From assembly GCA_963836665.1 (NCBI GenBank), contig CAWIKL010000004.1, positions 1-64,000 on the forward strand: DNA of 64,000 nt, written 5' to 3'. Positions 17,623-29,062 of the stretch are shown one piece after another; position 1 is the stretch's first letter; the number at the start of each line of letters is the position of its first letter. The notes under the pieces were generated by a model. It saw nothing but the letters and a program-made list of their open reading frames with translations. It ran no database searches and was not told the origin of the DNA. Origin of the DNA: JAICSD01 sp963836665. GTDB taxonomy: Bacteria; Acidobacteriota; Vicinamibacteria; Vicinamibacterales; 2-12-FULL-66-21. The position numbers and the translations under genes were made by a program.

Positions 17623-18636
17623 ATGTTGCTGATTTCTTCCGTCCGCTTCGACGCGCACGTCACGCCGCCGGGGCATCCCGAGCGACCGGAACGGGCCGAC
17701 GTGTTCGACGCGATCGCCACGAAGTGGCTTGAAAAGGGCGGGAGTGTGGCCCTGCCGCGGGCGGCGACACGCGAAGAACTGGCGCGAGTGCACGACATTG
17801 CACACATCGACCGTATCGCCGTCACAGCCGGGCTTGCCGGTCGGATGCTGGATCCGGATACGTTCACCTCTCCCGATTCGTACGAGGTCGCGTTGCTCGC
17901 AGCGGGCGCGGCTGTCCAGGCGATGGAGCACGCGCTGGACTACGGAGAGCCGGCGTTCGCGCTCGTGCGGCCGCCCGGCCATCACGCCGAGCGCGAGCGC
18001 GCGATGGGCTTCTGCCTGTTCAACAACGTCGCCGTGGCGGCCGCCGCGGCGCTCGCGCGCGGCCTCGAGCGTGTCGCCGTTGTCGACATCGACGTGCATC
18101 ACGGCAACGGGACGCAGTGGATGTTCTACGACGACCCGCGCATGCTCTACATCTCGACGCACCAGTTCCCGTTCTATCCAGGTACCGGCGCTGCGAATGA
18201 AATTGGGACCGGGGCCGGAAAGGGGTTCACGTTCAACGTGCCTCTCGAGGCGGGAGCGACCGACGCCGACTACGCGACGGTCTACGGCGCAATCGCCGGT
18301 GTGCTGGCCGAGTTCGAGCCGCGACTATTGCTCATCTCGGCGGGTTTCGATGCCCACGCGAACGATCCGCTCGCGTCGATGCGCATGTCCGCCTACGGAT
18401 TTGCCGCGGTTGTCGCGATTTTGAAGGGCGCGGTCGCCTGTCCGATCGCCGCAGTCACAGAGGGAGGCTACGATCTCGACGCGCTGCACGAGTGCGTGAG
18501 CGCGACGATGGATGTGCTGTCGGAGAGAGGTGCTGGCCCGACTGCCGTCGCCGGGAAATCGGAGCGTGCCGTGCGTGCGCTCGACGCGGTGGCCGAGGCC
18601 CAGGGCCAATTCTGGGCCACGCTTCGGCAGCGCTGA
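17623..18636 (+). CDS. Histone deacetylase family (AcuC/HDAC-like) zinc amidohydrolase
   Basis: 337 residues with the whole class I/II deacetylase signature: PPGHPERPER near the start, LVRPPGHHAERERAMGFCLFN with the catalytic His pair, VVDIDVHHGNGTQ with zinc-binding Asp and His, YPGTGA, SAGFDAHANDPLA with the second metal Asp, and TEGGYDLDAL near the end. Bacterial members deacetylate acetyl-lysine on proteins (AcuC) or small acetylated amines such as polyamines; the substrate cannot be read from sequence. It is probably cytoplasmic. It is transcribed divergently from the lone response regulator and followed by a hairpin before the convergent PEP-CTERM gene. Confidence 0.9.
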   Translation: MLLISSVRFDAHVTPPGHPERPERADVFDAIATKWLEKGGSVALPRAATREELARVHDIAHIDRIAVTAGLAGRMLDPDTFTSPDSYEVALLAAGAAVQAMEHALDYGEPAFALVRPPGHHAERERAMGFCLFNNVAVAAAAALARGLERVAVVDIDVHHGNGTQWMFYDDPRMLYISTHQFPFYPGTGAANEIGTGAGKGFTFNVPLEAGATDADYATVYGAIAGVLAEFEPRLLLISAGFDAHANDPLASMRMSAYGFAAVVAILKGAVACPIAAVTEGGYDLDALHECVSATMDVLSERGAGPTAVAGKSERAVRALDAVAEAQGQFWATLRQR

Positions 18637-18658
18637 TCGCGAACCAGGGATCTCGCGG

Positions 18659-18684
18659 ATCCCGCATCCCGCGCGATGCGGGAT
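18659..18684. terminator. Bidirectional hairpin between convergent genes
   Basis: ATCCCGCATC (18659-18668) pairs with GATGCGGGAT (18675-18684) around a six-base loop, between the deacetylase gene and the PEP-CTERM gene 3 stop. Neither side has a T-run, so termination may be Rho-assisted. GATC-rich near-repeats follow up to 18718. Confidence 0.55.
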
Positions 18685-18718
18685 ACGGGATTAACGATCC
18701 AGGATCAGCGATCAAGGA

Positions 18719-19458
18719 TTACGGATTCGCCCGGCGCCGTGCCCGAGCTGCGGCGAGCAGGCCGCTTCCCAGCAGCAGCAGGGACGCCGGTTCGGGGACA
18801 GGGGTGAAATCGGTTGTCCCCCCGCGAACGGCCGTGACGTCGAGTTGGCCCAGCGAGTAGTCGGAATCGTTCGAGATCGGAGCAATGCCGATCGTTGTGT
18901 GCAGCGCCGTGAAGGAGATGCTGTGGATCGGCGTGGACCCGAACGGATTACTGACCAGGAAACATCCCGGTCCGTCGTTCGTCGTGTTATGCGCCGGGTC
19001 CCCCGCACAGCCGGCCACGGTTGCGCCCGCGCCGCTCCACACACCGGAATTCTCTCCATTGATCGTCAACGTTTGACTGGTGGTGCCGTTGATGGTCACC
19101 TGCGCGATCTCGTTCGGATCGCCGAATTCCGGACCGTTGTAGATGAACAGCAGCTTGAAGTCATCCAGCGTGACGTCCGTCGAGAATGTGCCGCCAATTG
19201 ATTCGTTGGTATCGATCTCTCCTGCCGTCCCGCCGCTGACACCCAAGCCGGTTGCACCGTTAAATGTCTTGGACTCGAAGTTTCCCCCTGCGGGCGTCAG
19301 AGTGAGTGTGCCGCCGGTGTAGCCGATCGCACACGTGGTCGTGCCGTCGAGTGCATGTGCTGAAGGTAATCGCCGACGCCTGCGCTGCACTGGGTGCCAG
19401 TAAGGCCGCAGCCATGATCGCCGCGCCAGCAGAAGCCCGGGGTGAATCGCGATCTCAT
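18719..19458 (-). CDS. PEP-CTERM sorting domain protein 3 (N-terminal frame broken)
   Basis: About 245 residues. The C-terminus has the sorting signal TPVPEPASLLLLGSGLLAA with the basic tail RARRRA. The body is beta-rich with motifs such as GGTLTLTPAGGNFESKTF and a Cys pair (AGCAGDPAHNTTNDGPGC). The frame starting at ATG 19458 or ATG 19415 gives a proper signal peptide (GAAIMAAALLAPSAAQASA, then ITFSTCT). It must then shift near 19350, where one base is missing before LDGTTTCAIGY. The export signal and sorting signal are both present, so the protein is likely functional if the slip is an error. A sigma-54 promoter lies just upstream. Confidence 0.82.
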
Positions 19459-19500
19459 CGATTCGTCCTTTCAGAGTGGGTTGAACACAAGAGGCGGTTT

Positions 19501-19516
19501 CGCAAAATAGTCACCA
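19501..19516 (-). promoter_or_regulatory. Predicted sigma-54 promoter of PEP-CTERM gene 3
   Basis: The minus-strand site is TGGTGACTATTTTGCG, with TGG in the -24 element, GG-N10-GC spacing and TTGCG. Twenty-six bases upstream GTAACTATC (19542-19550) is one mismatch from the first nine bases of the 14-base motif found before PEP-CTERM genes 1 and 2. Confidence 0.65.
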
Positions 19517-19663
19517 GCCGGCGCTACTGGAGCGTCAAGCCGTAACTATCGACCACGACGACATTTCTCCCTCGCCTTTCAGAATGGTGATCGGGCGAAG
19601 TCCATCCTTCTGGCGACTTTGCTCGCGGAGGGGCAGGACAACCGGGGCTGTTGTCGCGTCAGC

Positions 19664-19669
19664 TATACT
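19664..19669 (+). promoter_or_regulatory. TATACT -10 element of leuS, suggesting a leaderless mRNA
   Basis: TATACT ends nine bases before the GTG at 19679, so transcription should begin at or within a base or two of the start codon. No Shine-Dalgarno sequence is present. A -35 box is not clear. Confidence 0.5.
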
Positions 19670-19678
19670 TTAGAGATC

Positions 19679-22252
<2,574 letters not shown>

Positions 22253-22277
22253 AGGCCGGAAGACGGGAAGTCCGAAC

Positions 22278-22814
22278 ATGCGCAAGCCGTTGTCGATCGT
22301 TCTTCTGATGCTGGCCGTGGCCGCGCAGAGCGGCTGCGGCTATTCGCTCGCTGGCCGCGGCTCGTTCCTGCCGGCCTACATCAAGCGGATCGGGATCCCG
22401 CTCTTCGCCAACGGCACCACCGTGTTCAACCTGGATCAAAAGGTGACCGACATGGTGCGCTCCGAGTTCATCGGTCGCGGCAAATGGACGATCGTGCCCG
22501 ATCAGACCGGCGTCGACGCGATCGTCAGCGGCACGATCACCGGCGTCTTCTTGACCCCTGTCGCATTCAACCAGCAACAGCAGGCGACCCGCTACGCGCT
22601 GACGATGAGTGGCTCCGTCGAATTCAAGGACCTGCAGGCCAACAAGGTCATCTGGTCGAATCCGTCGATGTCCTACCGCCAGGAGTTCGACGTGCCGGCC
22701 TCCTCGAACACGCTCGACACGTCCACCTACTTCGGCCAGGACGCAAACGCCCTCGACCGGCTGTCACAGGAGTTTTCCCGCTCGCTCGTCAGCGCGATTC
22801 TCGAGGCGTTTTAG
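22278..22814 (+). CDS. lptE: LptE-like LPS-assembly lipoprotein
   Basis: About 178 residues. The lipoprotein signal peptide MRKPLSIVLLMLAVAAQSGC is followed by GYSLAGRGSFLPAYIKRIGIP, the typical LptE opening, and then a single alpha/beta domain (VFNLDQKVTDMVRSEFIGRG, VSGTITGVFLTPVAF). LptE plugs the LptD barrel that inserts lipopolysaccharide into the outer membrane, so this supports a diderm cell. The annotated start is ATG 22278, because the longer frame from 22239 overlaps the end of leuS. The gene follows leuS by 25 bases, and the bactofilin and holA genes continue in the same direction. The leuS-lptE-holA order is common in diderm bacteria. Confidence 0.88.
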   Translation: MRKPLSIVLLMLAVAAQSGCGYSLAGRGSFLPAYIKRIGIPLFANGTTVFNLDQKVTDMVRSEFIGRGKWTIVPDQTGVDAIVSGTITGVFLTPVAFNQQQQATRYALTMSGSVEFKDLQANKVIWSNPSMSYRQEFDVPASSNTLDTSTYFGQDANALDRLSQEFSRSLVSAILEAF

Positions 22815-22870
22815 TCGACGACATCTGATAAAGTCCCTACCGCCCTGCGTTTAGTGGGAAGGAGTCCCCG

Positions 22871-23227
22871 TTGGCCGGAGAGGTGTCTACCGAACGCCGT
22901 CAAGTCGCCTGGATCGGACAGGGCGTCACGATCGAAGGTCGCATCGTCAGCAACCAGGACATTCGCGTTGACGGCAAGGTCCATGGCTCGATTGAGGTCG
23001 GCGACCACGAGCTGGTACTCGGCGCTGGCTCCGAGGTGAAAGCCAGCGTGAACGCCCGGTCCGTTCTCGTCGGCGGCACCCTGCACGGCGACGTGACGGT
23101 CACCGAGCGTCTTCAGATCCAGTCCACCGGCACGCTTCTCGGCGACGTCGTTGCGTCGCGGCTGATTGTCCAGGATGGAGGCCTGCTCAAGGGCAAGGCC
23201 GACGTCGCCGGCACCAGGCCGAAGTAG
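22871..23227 (+). CDS. Bactofilin family polymer-forming protein
   Basis: 118 residues with a bactofilin core: WIGQGVTIEGRIVSNQDIRV, DGKVHGSIEVGDHELVLGAG, then VKASVNARSVLVGG and HGDVTVTERLQIQSTGTLLG. These form the regular short beta strands of a right-handed beta-helix. Bactofilins polymerise without nucleotide and scaffold envelope processes such as local cell-wall synthesis or polar complexes. The start is TTG 22871, with GGAAGGAG-like sequence at 22856-22863. It is located between lptE and holA in one transcription unit, and its client is unknown. Confidence 0.88.
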   Translation: MAGEVSTERRQVAWIGQGVTIEGRIVSNQDIRVDGKVHGSIEVGDHELVLGAGSEVKASVNARSVLVGGTLHGDVTVTERLQIQSTGTLLGDVVASRLIVQDGGLLKGKADVAGTRPK

Positions 23228-23233
23228 GTCTGG

Positions 23234-23602
23234 ATGCCGGGGCTGCGCGCGACGGCACGCCTCGCGCTGCTCGCGGGCGCCGCAGGATCGATCGCTTTGA
23301 TGCTCCGCGCCGGCTCGCGGCAGCCATCGACGGTGCTCATCCTGCTCTTCAGTGGATGGGTGCTCTCTCCATTCATCGCGCTCGCCCTCGCCAACCTGCG
23401 CGCCGCACGCTGGTCGCCGCGGATGCAGACGGCGCTGTCCGCCGCCATGATCGGCGTGTCCGTCCTGTGCCTCGCGATCTACAGCATGCACGCCGTGCGC
23501 GGCGTCATGAAGGCGGGCTTCGTCTATCTCGTCGTGCCAGCGGCGGCGTGGCTGCTGATCGTGGTCGCCCTTGGCGTCAACGCGCTCCGTTCTCAGAAAT
23601 AG
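23234..23602 (+). CDS. Small membrane protein of unknown function
   Basis: 122 residues with about four hydrophobic segments (LALLAGAAGSIALML, VLILLFSGWVLSPFIALALA, ALSAAMIGVSVLCLAIYSM, LVVPAAAWLLIVVALGV). No enzyme motifs and no family I can name. It begins six bases after the bactofilin stop codon and ends 19 bases before holA, so it is cotranscribed with them. It could be the membrane anchor or partner of the bactofilin, but that rests on position alone. Confidence 0.7.
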   Translation: MPGLRATARLALLAGAAGSIALMLRAGSRQPSTVLILLFSGWVLSPFIALALANLRAARWSPRMQTALSAAMIGVSVLCLAIYSMHAVRGVMKAGFVYLVVPAAAWLLIVVALGVNALRSQK

Positions 23603-23621
23603 CGACGCGATAAAATAAATC

Positions 23622-24629
23622 ATGCCTCAGGCCTCCGCGGCAGACGTCCGCGCCGCGATCGCCAAGCGCAGCCCGGCCCCGGTCTACCTGATCCTCGGCG
23701 ATGACGAAGCGGAGATGTCGCATCTGGCCGCCGACTTCATGTCGCTCGTCGAGGACGAGCTCCGCGCTTTCAACGTCGATCGGCTGTATGCCGGTGAGAA
23801 GGGGACTTCCCCTGCCGCGATCGTCGAAGCCGCGCAGATGCTTCCGATGATGGGGGATCGCCGTGTCGTCGTGGTGCTGCGGGCCGAGCGGATCCTGAAG
23901 CCGAAGCGCCGCGCCAAGACTGACGAGCCCGACGACGACGAAGAGGGTGAGCCGTCGAGCGACACCGACGCGCTCACGGACTACCTGCAGGCGCCGTCGC
24001 CGTCGACGACGATGGTGCTGGTCAGTGCGGACGTCGACAAGACTCGCCGCATCGGCAAGGCGCTCTACAAGCACGCTACCGTCGTGGAGTGCTGGGGGCT
24101 GAAGAACGAGAAGAACCCGCGCTTCGTCGATTTTCGTGCGGCGGCGCGCAAGGCCGAGGAAATGCTGAGGCGGATCGTCGCCGAATCAGGGCAGCAGATC
24201 GAGCCGGCGGCGGCGCGCCTGGTCGCCGAGCGTGCCGGCGTCGACATCGTCCGGCTGCGCGGCGACGTCGAGCGGCTGACGCTCTATGCCGCCGGCAAGC
24301 CCAAGATCACCCTCGACGACGCCCGGGAGGTGGTCAGCGGCGAGACGGCGCAGGACGACTGGGCCGTCACCAACGCGATCGCGCAGCGCAAGACCGGAGA
24401 GGCGCTCCGGCAGCTGTCGCTGGCGATGGACGCGGGCGGGATCCCGTACATGATCCTCGGGCAGCTCGCCTGGTTCGTACGTGACAAGCTCCCCAACATC
24501 GACGTCGACCGTGTGCCACCGGCCATCGACGCCTTGTTTCGTGCGGATCTGGACCTGAAAAGCTCGGGAGGGGACCCGAGGGTCCTGCTTGAGCGGCTGG
24601 TCGTCGAGCTTTGCGGGCGCCGCGGCTGA
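23622..24629 (+). CDS. holA: DNA polymerase III delta subunit (clamp loader)
   Basis: 335 residues, normal for the family. It opens the beta clamp as part of the clamp-loader complex during replication. The sequence shows the delta-family start APVYLILGDDEAEMSHLA, VDRLYAGEKGTSPAAIVEAAQ, DRRVVVVLRAER, SSTTMVLVSADVDKT-like strand residues, then the C-terminal helical collar with WAVTNAIAQRKTGEALRQL and MILGQLAWFVRDK. An acidic insert (TDEPDDDEEGEPSSD, near residues 105-120) is unusual and probably a surface loop. It is the last gene of the leuS-lptE-bactofilin run and converges on rpsT. Confidence 0.9.
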   Translation: MPQASAADVRAAIAKRSPAPVYLILGDDEAEMSHLAADFMSLVEDELRAFNVDRLYAGEKGTSPAAIVEAAQMLPMMGDRRVVVVLRAERILKPKRRAKTDEPDDDEEGEPSSDTDALTDYLQAPSPSTTMVLVSADVDKTRRIGKALYKHATVVECWGLKNEKNPRFVDFRAAARKAEEMLRRIVAESGQQIEPAAARLVAERAGVDIVRLRGDVERLTLYAAGKPKITLDDAREVVSGETAQDDWAVTNAIAQRKTGEALRQLSLAMDAGGIPYMILGQLAWFVRDKLPNIDVDRVPPAIDALFRADLDLKSSGGDPRVLLERLVVELCGRRG

Positions 24630-24638
24630 CCGGCCGGC

Positions 24639-24908
24639 CTAAGCGGCCGCTCGGCGCACCACGCGCTTGGCCAGGCGCGCCTTGTAGCGCGCGGCGGCGT
24701 TGCGGTGGATGACCTTCTTGCCGGCGAGCTTGTCGACCAGCGAAATCGTGTCGCGGAGCGCGTCCTTCACCTTGGCCGGATCGCCCGAGTCGATGGCGAC
24801 GCGGATGTTGCGCAGCGCGCTGCGCATGCGGGTGCGGTACTGACGATTGGCCTCGCGCCTGATCAGACTCTGGCGGTGGGCCTTGACGGCGGAATCGTGG
24901 CTAGCCAT
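24639..24908 (-). CDS. rpsT: 30S ribosomal protein S20
   Basis: 89 residues, Lys/Arg-rich and helical, with the family pattern of SLIRREANRQYRTRMRSALR near the N-terminus, DTISLVDKLAGKKVIHRNAA and ARYKARLAKRVVRR at the end. S20 binds the 5' domain of 16S rRNA in the small subunit. It is a monocistronic gene that converges on holA with nine bases between stop codons, an arrangement seen in many bacteria. Confidence 0.95.
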   Translation of the reverse strand: MASHDSAVKAHRQSLIRREANRQYRTRMRSALRNIRVAIDSGDPAKVKDALRDTISLVDKLAGKKVIHRNAAARYKARLAKRVVRRAAA

Positions 24909-24934
24909 AAACCTCTGATTTTAGCACAGTAACC

Positions 24935-25315
24935 TCAGCCACGCTCCTTGAATCGTCGGATCGCCCGGCGTTCCCGGCGATCCGGGGCGCCGGCCGACGC
25001 AGGCCGGACAAACGGTGCCGACAGCCGCATCATGCGGCGCAACTCGACTTCCTCGGGCGACGGCTTGGGCGTCAGGTCCTCGTAGAGGAGCTTTGCGTCC
25101 GCTTTCTTCATGTGCTGCTCGGCGAGCCCGCGCACGGCGATCTTCTGCCGGCGCCCCGCAGGGCGAGTGATATCGAGTTCGTCGCCGACCTTGAGATCGC
25201 GGTGCGGTCTGGCGGCCTGGCCATTGATATGGACCTTCCCGCCTTCGCACGCTTTCTTCGCTTCCGAGCGTGTCTTGAAGAGGCAGGTGACGTCGAGCCA
25301 AACGTCTAAGCGCAT
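24935..25315 (-). CDS. S4-domain RNA-binding protein (Hsp15/HslR-like)
   Basis: 126 residues. The S4 fold covers the first 60: MRLDVWLDVTCLFKTRSEAK, CEGGKVHINGQAARPHRDL, KVGDELDITRPAGRRQKIAV. A charged C-terminal tail ends RRERRAIRRFKERG. Hsp15 relatives bind stalled 50S subunits carrying a nascent chain and help recycle them. The substitution DVTCLFKTRSEA for the usual DvrLfKTRs pattern is within family variation. It lies upstream of rpsT on the same strand with a 26-base gap. Octamer repeats begin right after its start codon side (25316). Confidence 0.85.
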   Translation of the reverse strand: MRLDVWLDVTCLFKTRSEAKKACEGGKVHINGQAARPHRDLKVGDELDITRPAGRRQKIAVRGLAEQHMKKADAKLLYEDLTPKPSPEEVELRRMMRLSAPFVRPASAGAPDRRERRAIRRFKERG

Positions 25316-25350
25316 CGGGTGATCTGGTGATCGGGTGATCGGGTGATCTG
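25316..25350. repeat. Octamer repeats (GGGTGATC), left arm of an inverted pair
   Basis: CGGGTGATC, TGGTGATC, GGGTGATC and GGGTGATC run in tandem. The reverse complement of this pattern recurs at 25935-25966 on the other side of two small genes. Confidence 0.8.
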
Positions 25351-25393
25351 CTTACGACCCGCGAGCGTTTCGAGATGAGGATCTCAACAGACG

Positions 25394-25669
25394 CTAGCCG
25401 GCTCGTCGAATCGTGCGTCCTCCAGCAGATGGCTTCGATGGAGTTGGCCTACGGAGTCGCCGCACAACAGCTGCTGGAAGCTTGACCGGCACGAAGAGGT
25501 CGGACGGGTACACGTAGTCCTCGCCAGACTCGTCGACTACGCGGATGTAGCCCTCCCGGGCTGCAGCGGGATCAGGGAGCACCTGGTAGATTTTGCATGC
25601 TTCGAGATCTTCCAATCCGCCGTTTTCGAGACAGAGCGCAAATGAGCCAGTCGATTGCTGAACTCTCAT
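25394..25669 (-). CDS. Small conserved hypothetical protein (DESGEDYVYPSDLFVPV type)
   Basis: 91 residues with ALCLENGGLEDLEACKIYQV, LPDPAAAREGYIRVVDESG and EDYVYPSDLFVPVKLP. The last pattern is one I have seen in many short bacterial proteins of unknown function, usually as a compact SH3-like beta barrel, though I cannot name the family. A basic tail (RRPTPSKPSAGGRTIRRAG) is specific to this copy. It starts four bases after the next gene's stop codon, so the pair is cotranscribed. Octamer repeats flank the pair. Confidence 0.65.
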   Translation of the reverse strand: MRVQQSTGSFALCLENGGLEDLEACKIYQVLPDPAAAREGYIRVVDESGEDYVYPSDLFVPVKLPAAVVRRLRRPTPSKPSAGGRTIRRAG

Positions 25670-25673
25670 GATG

Positions 25674-25904
25674 TTAATCCAAGAAGCGCTTGATCTTCAA
25701 GCCGCGTTTGCCGACGCCGTGAGCCTCGTACCAGTGGATCTCAGCCAGACGAAGAGAACCGTTCGCTAACCGAACGGTAGCATCTCCTTTGAGTTTGCGC
25801 CAACGCTTCCCGCCGTATCGTTTTCGCAGTATGTTGAGGCGCCGGATGCCGCGACCCGTGGCGATCACCCGCACGTTCGTGATATCCCCGACGATCTCAA
25901 ACAT
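25674..25904 (-). CDS. Small conserved hypothetical protein (EIHWYEAHGVGKRGLKIKRFLD type)
   Basis: 76 residues, highly basic: a toxin-like or RNA-binding composition (RRLNILRKRYGGKRWRKLKG), then ATVRLANGSLRLAEIHWYEA and GVGKRGLKIKRFLD. The ending is a recurring motif in short proteins of many phyla, with no assigned function. It is upstream of the 91-residue protein and separated by four bases. A basic protein paired with an acidic/neutral partner could be a toxin-antitoxin-like pair, but nothing else supports this. Confidence 0.65.
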   Translation of the reverse strand: MFEIVGDITNVRVIATGRGIRRLNILRKRYGGKRWRKLKGDATVRLANGSLRLAEIHWYEAHGVGKRGLKIKRFLD

Positions 25905-25934
25905 CGATGCAACTCTCCAGAACCGCCCGCAATT

Positions 25935-25966
25935 ATCCGATCATCCGATCATCCGATCACCCGATT
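25935..25966. repeat. Octamer repeats (ATCCGATC), right arm of an inverted pair
   Basis: Three ATCCGATC units and one ACCCGATT unit in tandem. Read in reverse complement they give the GGRTGATC pattern of 25316-25350. Confidence 0.8.
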
Positions 25967-28583
25967 CAGTCCTGGCGTAACGCCCGGATCGGATCGAGCG
26001 CCGCGGCGCGGCGGGCCGGCAGCCAGGTCGCAGCGAGCGCAATCAGCGCGATCGCGCCGGCCCCAGCCGCGTAGGTGACTGGATCGTGCGGCGTGACGCC
26101 GCGCAGGAAGCCCTCGGCGGCACGACTGGTGGCAAGTGCGAGCGCGAGTCCACCGGCGATACCTGCCGCGACTGGCCCGGTTCCTTCGCGCAGGACCAGC
26201 GAGCGGATGCGCGCCGCATCGGCTCCGAGCGCGATGCGGATGCCGATCTCACGCGTGCGCAGGGCCGCCACGTAGGACGCGACGCCATAGATGCCGATCG
26301 ACGCCAGCATCAACGCCAGTCCGGCGAAGGCGGCGAAGAACGTGGCTCCCATGCGCTGCGGCATGACGAGCTGCCGCACCTGCCATTCGAAAGTCGTCAC
26401 CGTCGTCAGCGGCGCGTCCGGATCGAGGGCGCGCAGCTCGGTCGTCAGCGCCGGCATCAGCCCGCGCAAGTCGCCGGACGTGCGCACGATTAGAGTGCCG
26501 CGGTCCATCGCGAACGGGCCCGATGGCTGCGCGAACGGCGCATACAGAAAAGCCGACGGCCGCTCGTCGAGCGAGCGGATCTTCGTGTCCTCGACCACCC
26601 CAACGATCTGGATCGCGTGCGTGTCGTCGATCATGACGCGTCCCTGAAGTGGATCGCGGCCGCTCCAGAAGTGCCGCGCGGCCGTTTCGTTGACGATACC
26701 GACGAGCGGTGAGCCGGTGGTGTCGGCCGACGAAAACGGGCGCCCGCGCAGCAGCCGCGTACCCGCGGCGGCGAAGTATTCGGGTCCGACGTTGGCCACG
26801 TACATGTGCATGTCGTCGCCGGGCTGTTTGGTATATCCCTCGACCGTCGCCGACATCGACATGGAGCCGTTGGTCGGGAGCACAGTGGTCCAGGCGGCCG
26901 CGGTCACGCCCGGCAGGCGGTGCGCCCTGACCAGCGCATCTTCGAAGAAGCGCGCCGCGCGGGCGCGGTCGAATCCGTTCACCGACGGCGTCAGCGTCGT
27001 CGTCGCTGCGCCGGCTGGCGTGAAGCCGAGCGGTACGCGCAGGGCGGCGGACAAGCTCTGGATGAAGAGTCCCGTCCCGGCGAGAAGGACCAGGCTGAGC
27101 GCGATCTGCACGGCGACGAGCGTCGAGCGCAACCGGCTGCGCGCCGTCACGCGCGTCTCGCCGCGCAGTGGCGCCAGCCCCGCGCCGCGCGCCGTCTGCC
27201 AGGCTGGGAGCAGACCGAAGAGCATGACCGCGAAGGCGGACAGGCCGACCGCGAAGGCGAGCGCGTCGCGGTTGACGCCGAGCGGCAGCCCGTCGATGTC
27301 GACGCCGCCGGGAAGTTGAAAGCGCGTCATCGCTCGCAGGACGAGCGTTGACATGCCGAGCCCGAGCGCGCCACCGAGGGCCGCGAGGACCGCGCTCTCG
27401 GTCAGCAGCTGTCGGAATATGCGAGCGCGGCCCGCGCCAATCGCCAGGCGGACGCCAATCTCGCGCTGCCTCGCCGCGGCGCGAGCCAGTTGCAGGTTGG
27501 CGACATTGGCGCACCCGATGAGGAGTGTCAGCGCGACGACGGCCGCGAGAAGGCCGACGAACGAGTAGACGCCGCCGGCATCGCCGAGCGCGCGCCTGCG
27601 CAGCGGATCGAGCTCGATCTGGTCGCGCGCTACGGGGTCCTCGGGGTGTTGCCGCGCGAACATCGCGTTCATCTCTCCAGCGGCAGCCACGGCGGACACC
27701 CCGGGCCGCAGGCGCCCGATGGCCGTCAGCCAGACGAAGCCACGGTTCTCGAGCGCGCCCGGAGCGCTGAACGGCCGCGCCAGCAGCCGAGCCGCCCACG
27801 ACACCGGTAGATAGAGTTTGGGATTACGCGTGAGCGTGGTGCCGCGGAAACCGTCCGCGCGATGCCGACGATCGTGGCTGGCGCGCCGCTGACGTGGATC
27901 GTGGCGCCGAGCATCGACGGATCAGCGTGCATCCGGGTTCGCCACCAGTCGCGATCGAGCACGACGGCAAGCGCGGCCCCGCCTTCCTGATCGGCTGCGC
28001 CAAGTAACCGGCCAGCCGAGGCGGGGACACCCAGCACGTCGAAGTAGTTTGCCGACACCAGCGCCGTATCGAGCGGCTCGGTCACACCGTCGATCGTGAC
28101 GCTCGCCCGGACGTTGGCGCTCGCGACGACACCCGTGAAGAGATCCGATCGGGTCGCCCACTCGCGATAGTCCGGCAGTGAGGCCGACCACTTGAACGCT
28201 ACGAGATGGGCGGGATCGCCTACGTGAACCGGTTGCAGTACGGTGGCGTCGGCGAGTGTGAAGATCGCGGTGTTGGCGCCGATGCCGAGTGCCAGCGTGA
28301 TCACGGCGGCAACGCTGAACCCAGGGCTGCGCCGCAGCAGGCGGAGCGCATAGAAGACGTCGCGGGCGAGTCCGTTCATGGGGAAACCTCTCAGGAGGAG
28401 CAGCCATTCGGCGGGAACGGTGAGCAGCAGATCGGCGAAAAGGCGGGGGAAAGCGGCCGCGCCATGCACCGCCGCCTCGGCCCGCGCGCATTGGATCATC
28501 TCGGCGCCATACTCTCGTCGCAGCGAGGGCGGATACGTGTGCAGCGCAGCCGAGTAGAGGCGCAGGAGCTGCCGAGTGATCAC
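25966..28583 (-). CDS. ADOP-type MacB-like permease of an ABC transporter (one frame break)
   Basis: About 870 residues. The N-terminus (about 1-75) is a cytoplasmic helical region. It is followed by the first membrane helix (SPGFSVAAVITLALGIGANTA, the ADOP hallmark), a large periplasmic MacB_PCD domain, an FtsX-type permease block (LIGCANVANLQLARA), a second periplasmic domain and a second FtsX block ending LPARRAAALDPIRALRQD. These acidobacterial duplicated orphan permeases lack an adjacent ATPase and are probably exporters or mechanotransducers in the MacB family. The frame breaks near 27855: VGIAR should be followed by DGFRGTTLTRNPKLYLPVSW. The start ATG overlaps the padR stop codon as ATGA. 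Confidence 0.9.
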
Positions 28584-28936
28584 GTCCGCACCCGCTTGGC
28601 GCGCGCGGCCCCGACGAGACGGGCCATTCGGTCCGTTTCTGCCGCCAGCACGGCCCGCCCGAGTGCGGTCGCCCGATAGTACCGTCGCCGCTCGTCGTCG
28701 ATCGCGGGGTCGGGGCGTTCCTCCGCTTCCTCGATCAGCCGGCTTGCGATCATCCGTTTGATGGTCCCGTAAAGCGTGCCAGGCCCCATGCGCACGGCGC
28801 CGTCCGTCATGCGCTCGACTTCCTGCATGACCGCGTAGCCATGCCGGTCCTCGTCGGCCAAGGCCAGCAGAATGTGGGCGATGGCCGGCGTCAGGGGGAG
28901 AAAGTCGTGTGGTTCAGGGGCGCGCGTTCTCGCCAT
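28580..28936 (-). CDS. PadR family transcriptional regulator
   Basis: 118 residues forming a winged helix: LTPAIAHILLALADEDRHGYAV (helix 1-2), MQEVERMTDGAVRMGPGTLYGTI (recognition helix), KRMIASRLIEEAEERPDP and RRRYYRATALGRAVLAAE (wing and start of the dimer helix). PadR-type proteins repress transporter or phenolic-acid genes and often sit directly upstream of ADOP permeases in Acidobacteriota. Its stop codon overlaps the permease start (ATGA), so the two are translated together. The inducer is not predictable. Confidence 0.92.
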   Translation of the reverse strand: MARTRAPEPHDFLPLTPAIAHILLALADEDRHGYAVMQEVERMTDGAVRMGPGTLYGTIKRMIASRLIEEAEERPDPAIDDERRRYYRATALGRAVLAAETDRMARLVGAARAKRVRT

Positions 28937-29062
28937 ATATCCGCTACGGATGTATTAGACGAAGACCACGGCGTTTGGTTGAGAGAGGCAGACAGTCAGA
29001 GAAAAGTCTGCCAAATCAACAGTACGTCTGCGCGCCTGCGTAGAATCACCCAGGATCGGCGG

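Noticed and set aside
25316..25966. CRISPR array interpretation of the octamer repeats
   Set aside because: Repeat units are eight bases in direct tandem without spacers and no cas genes are nearby.
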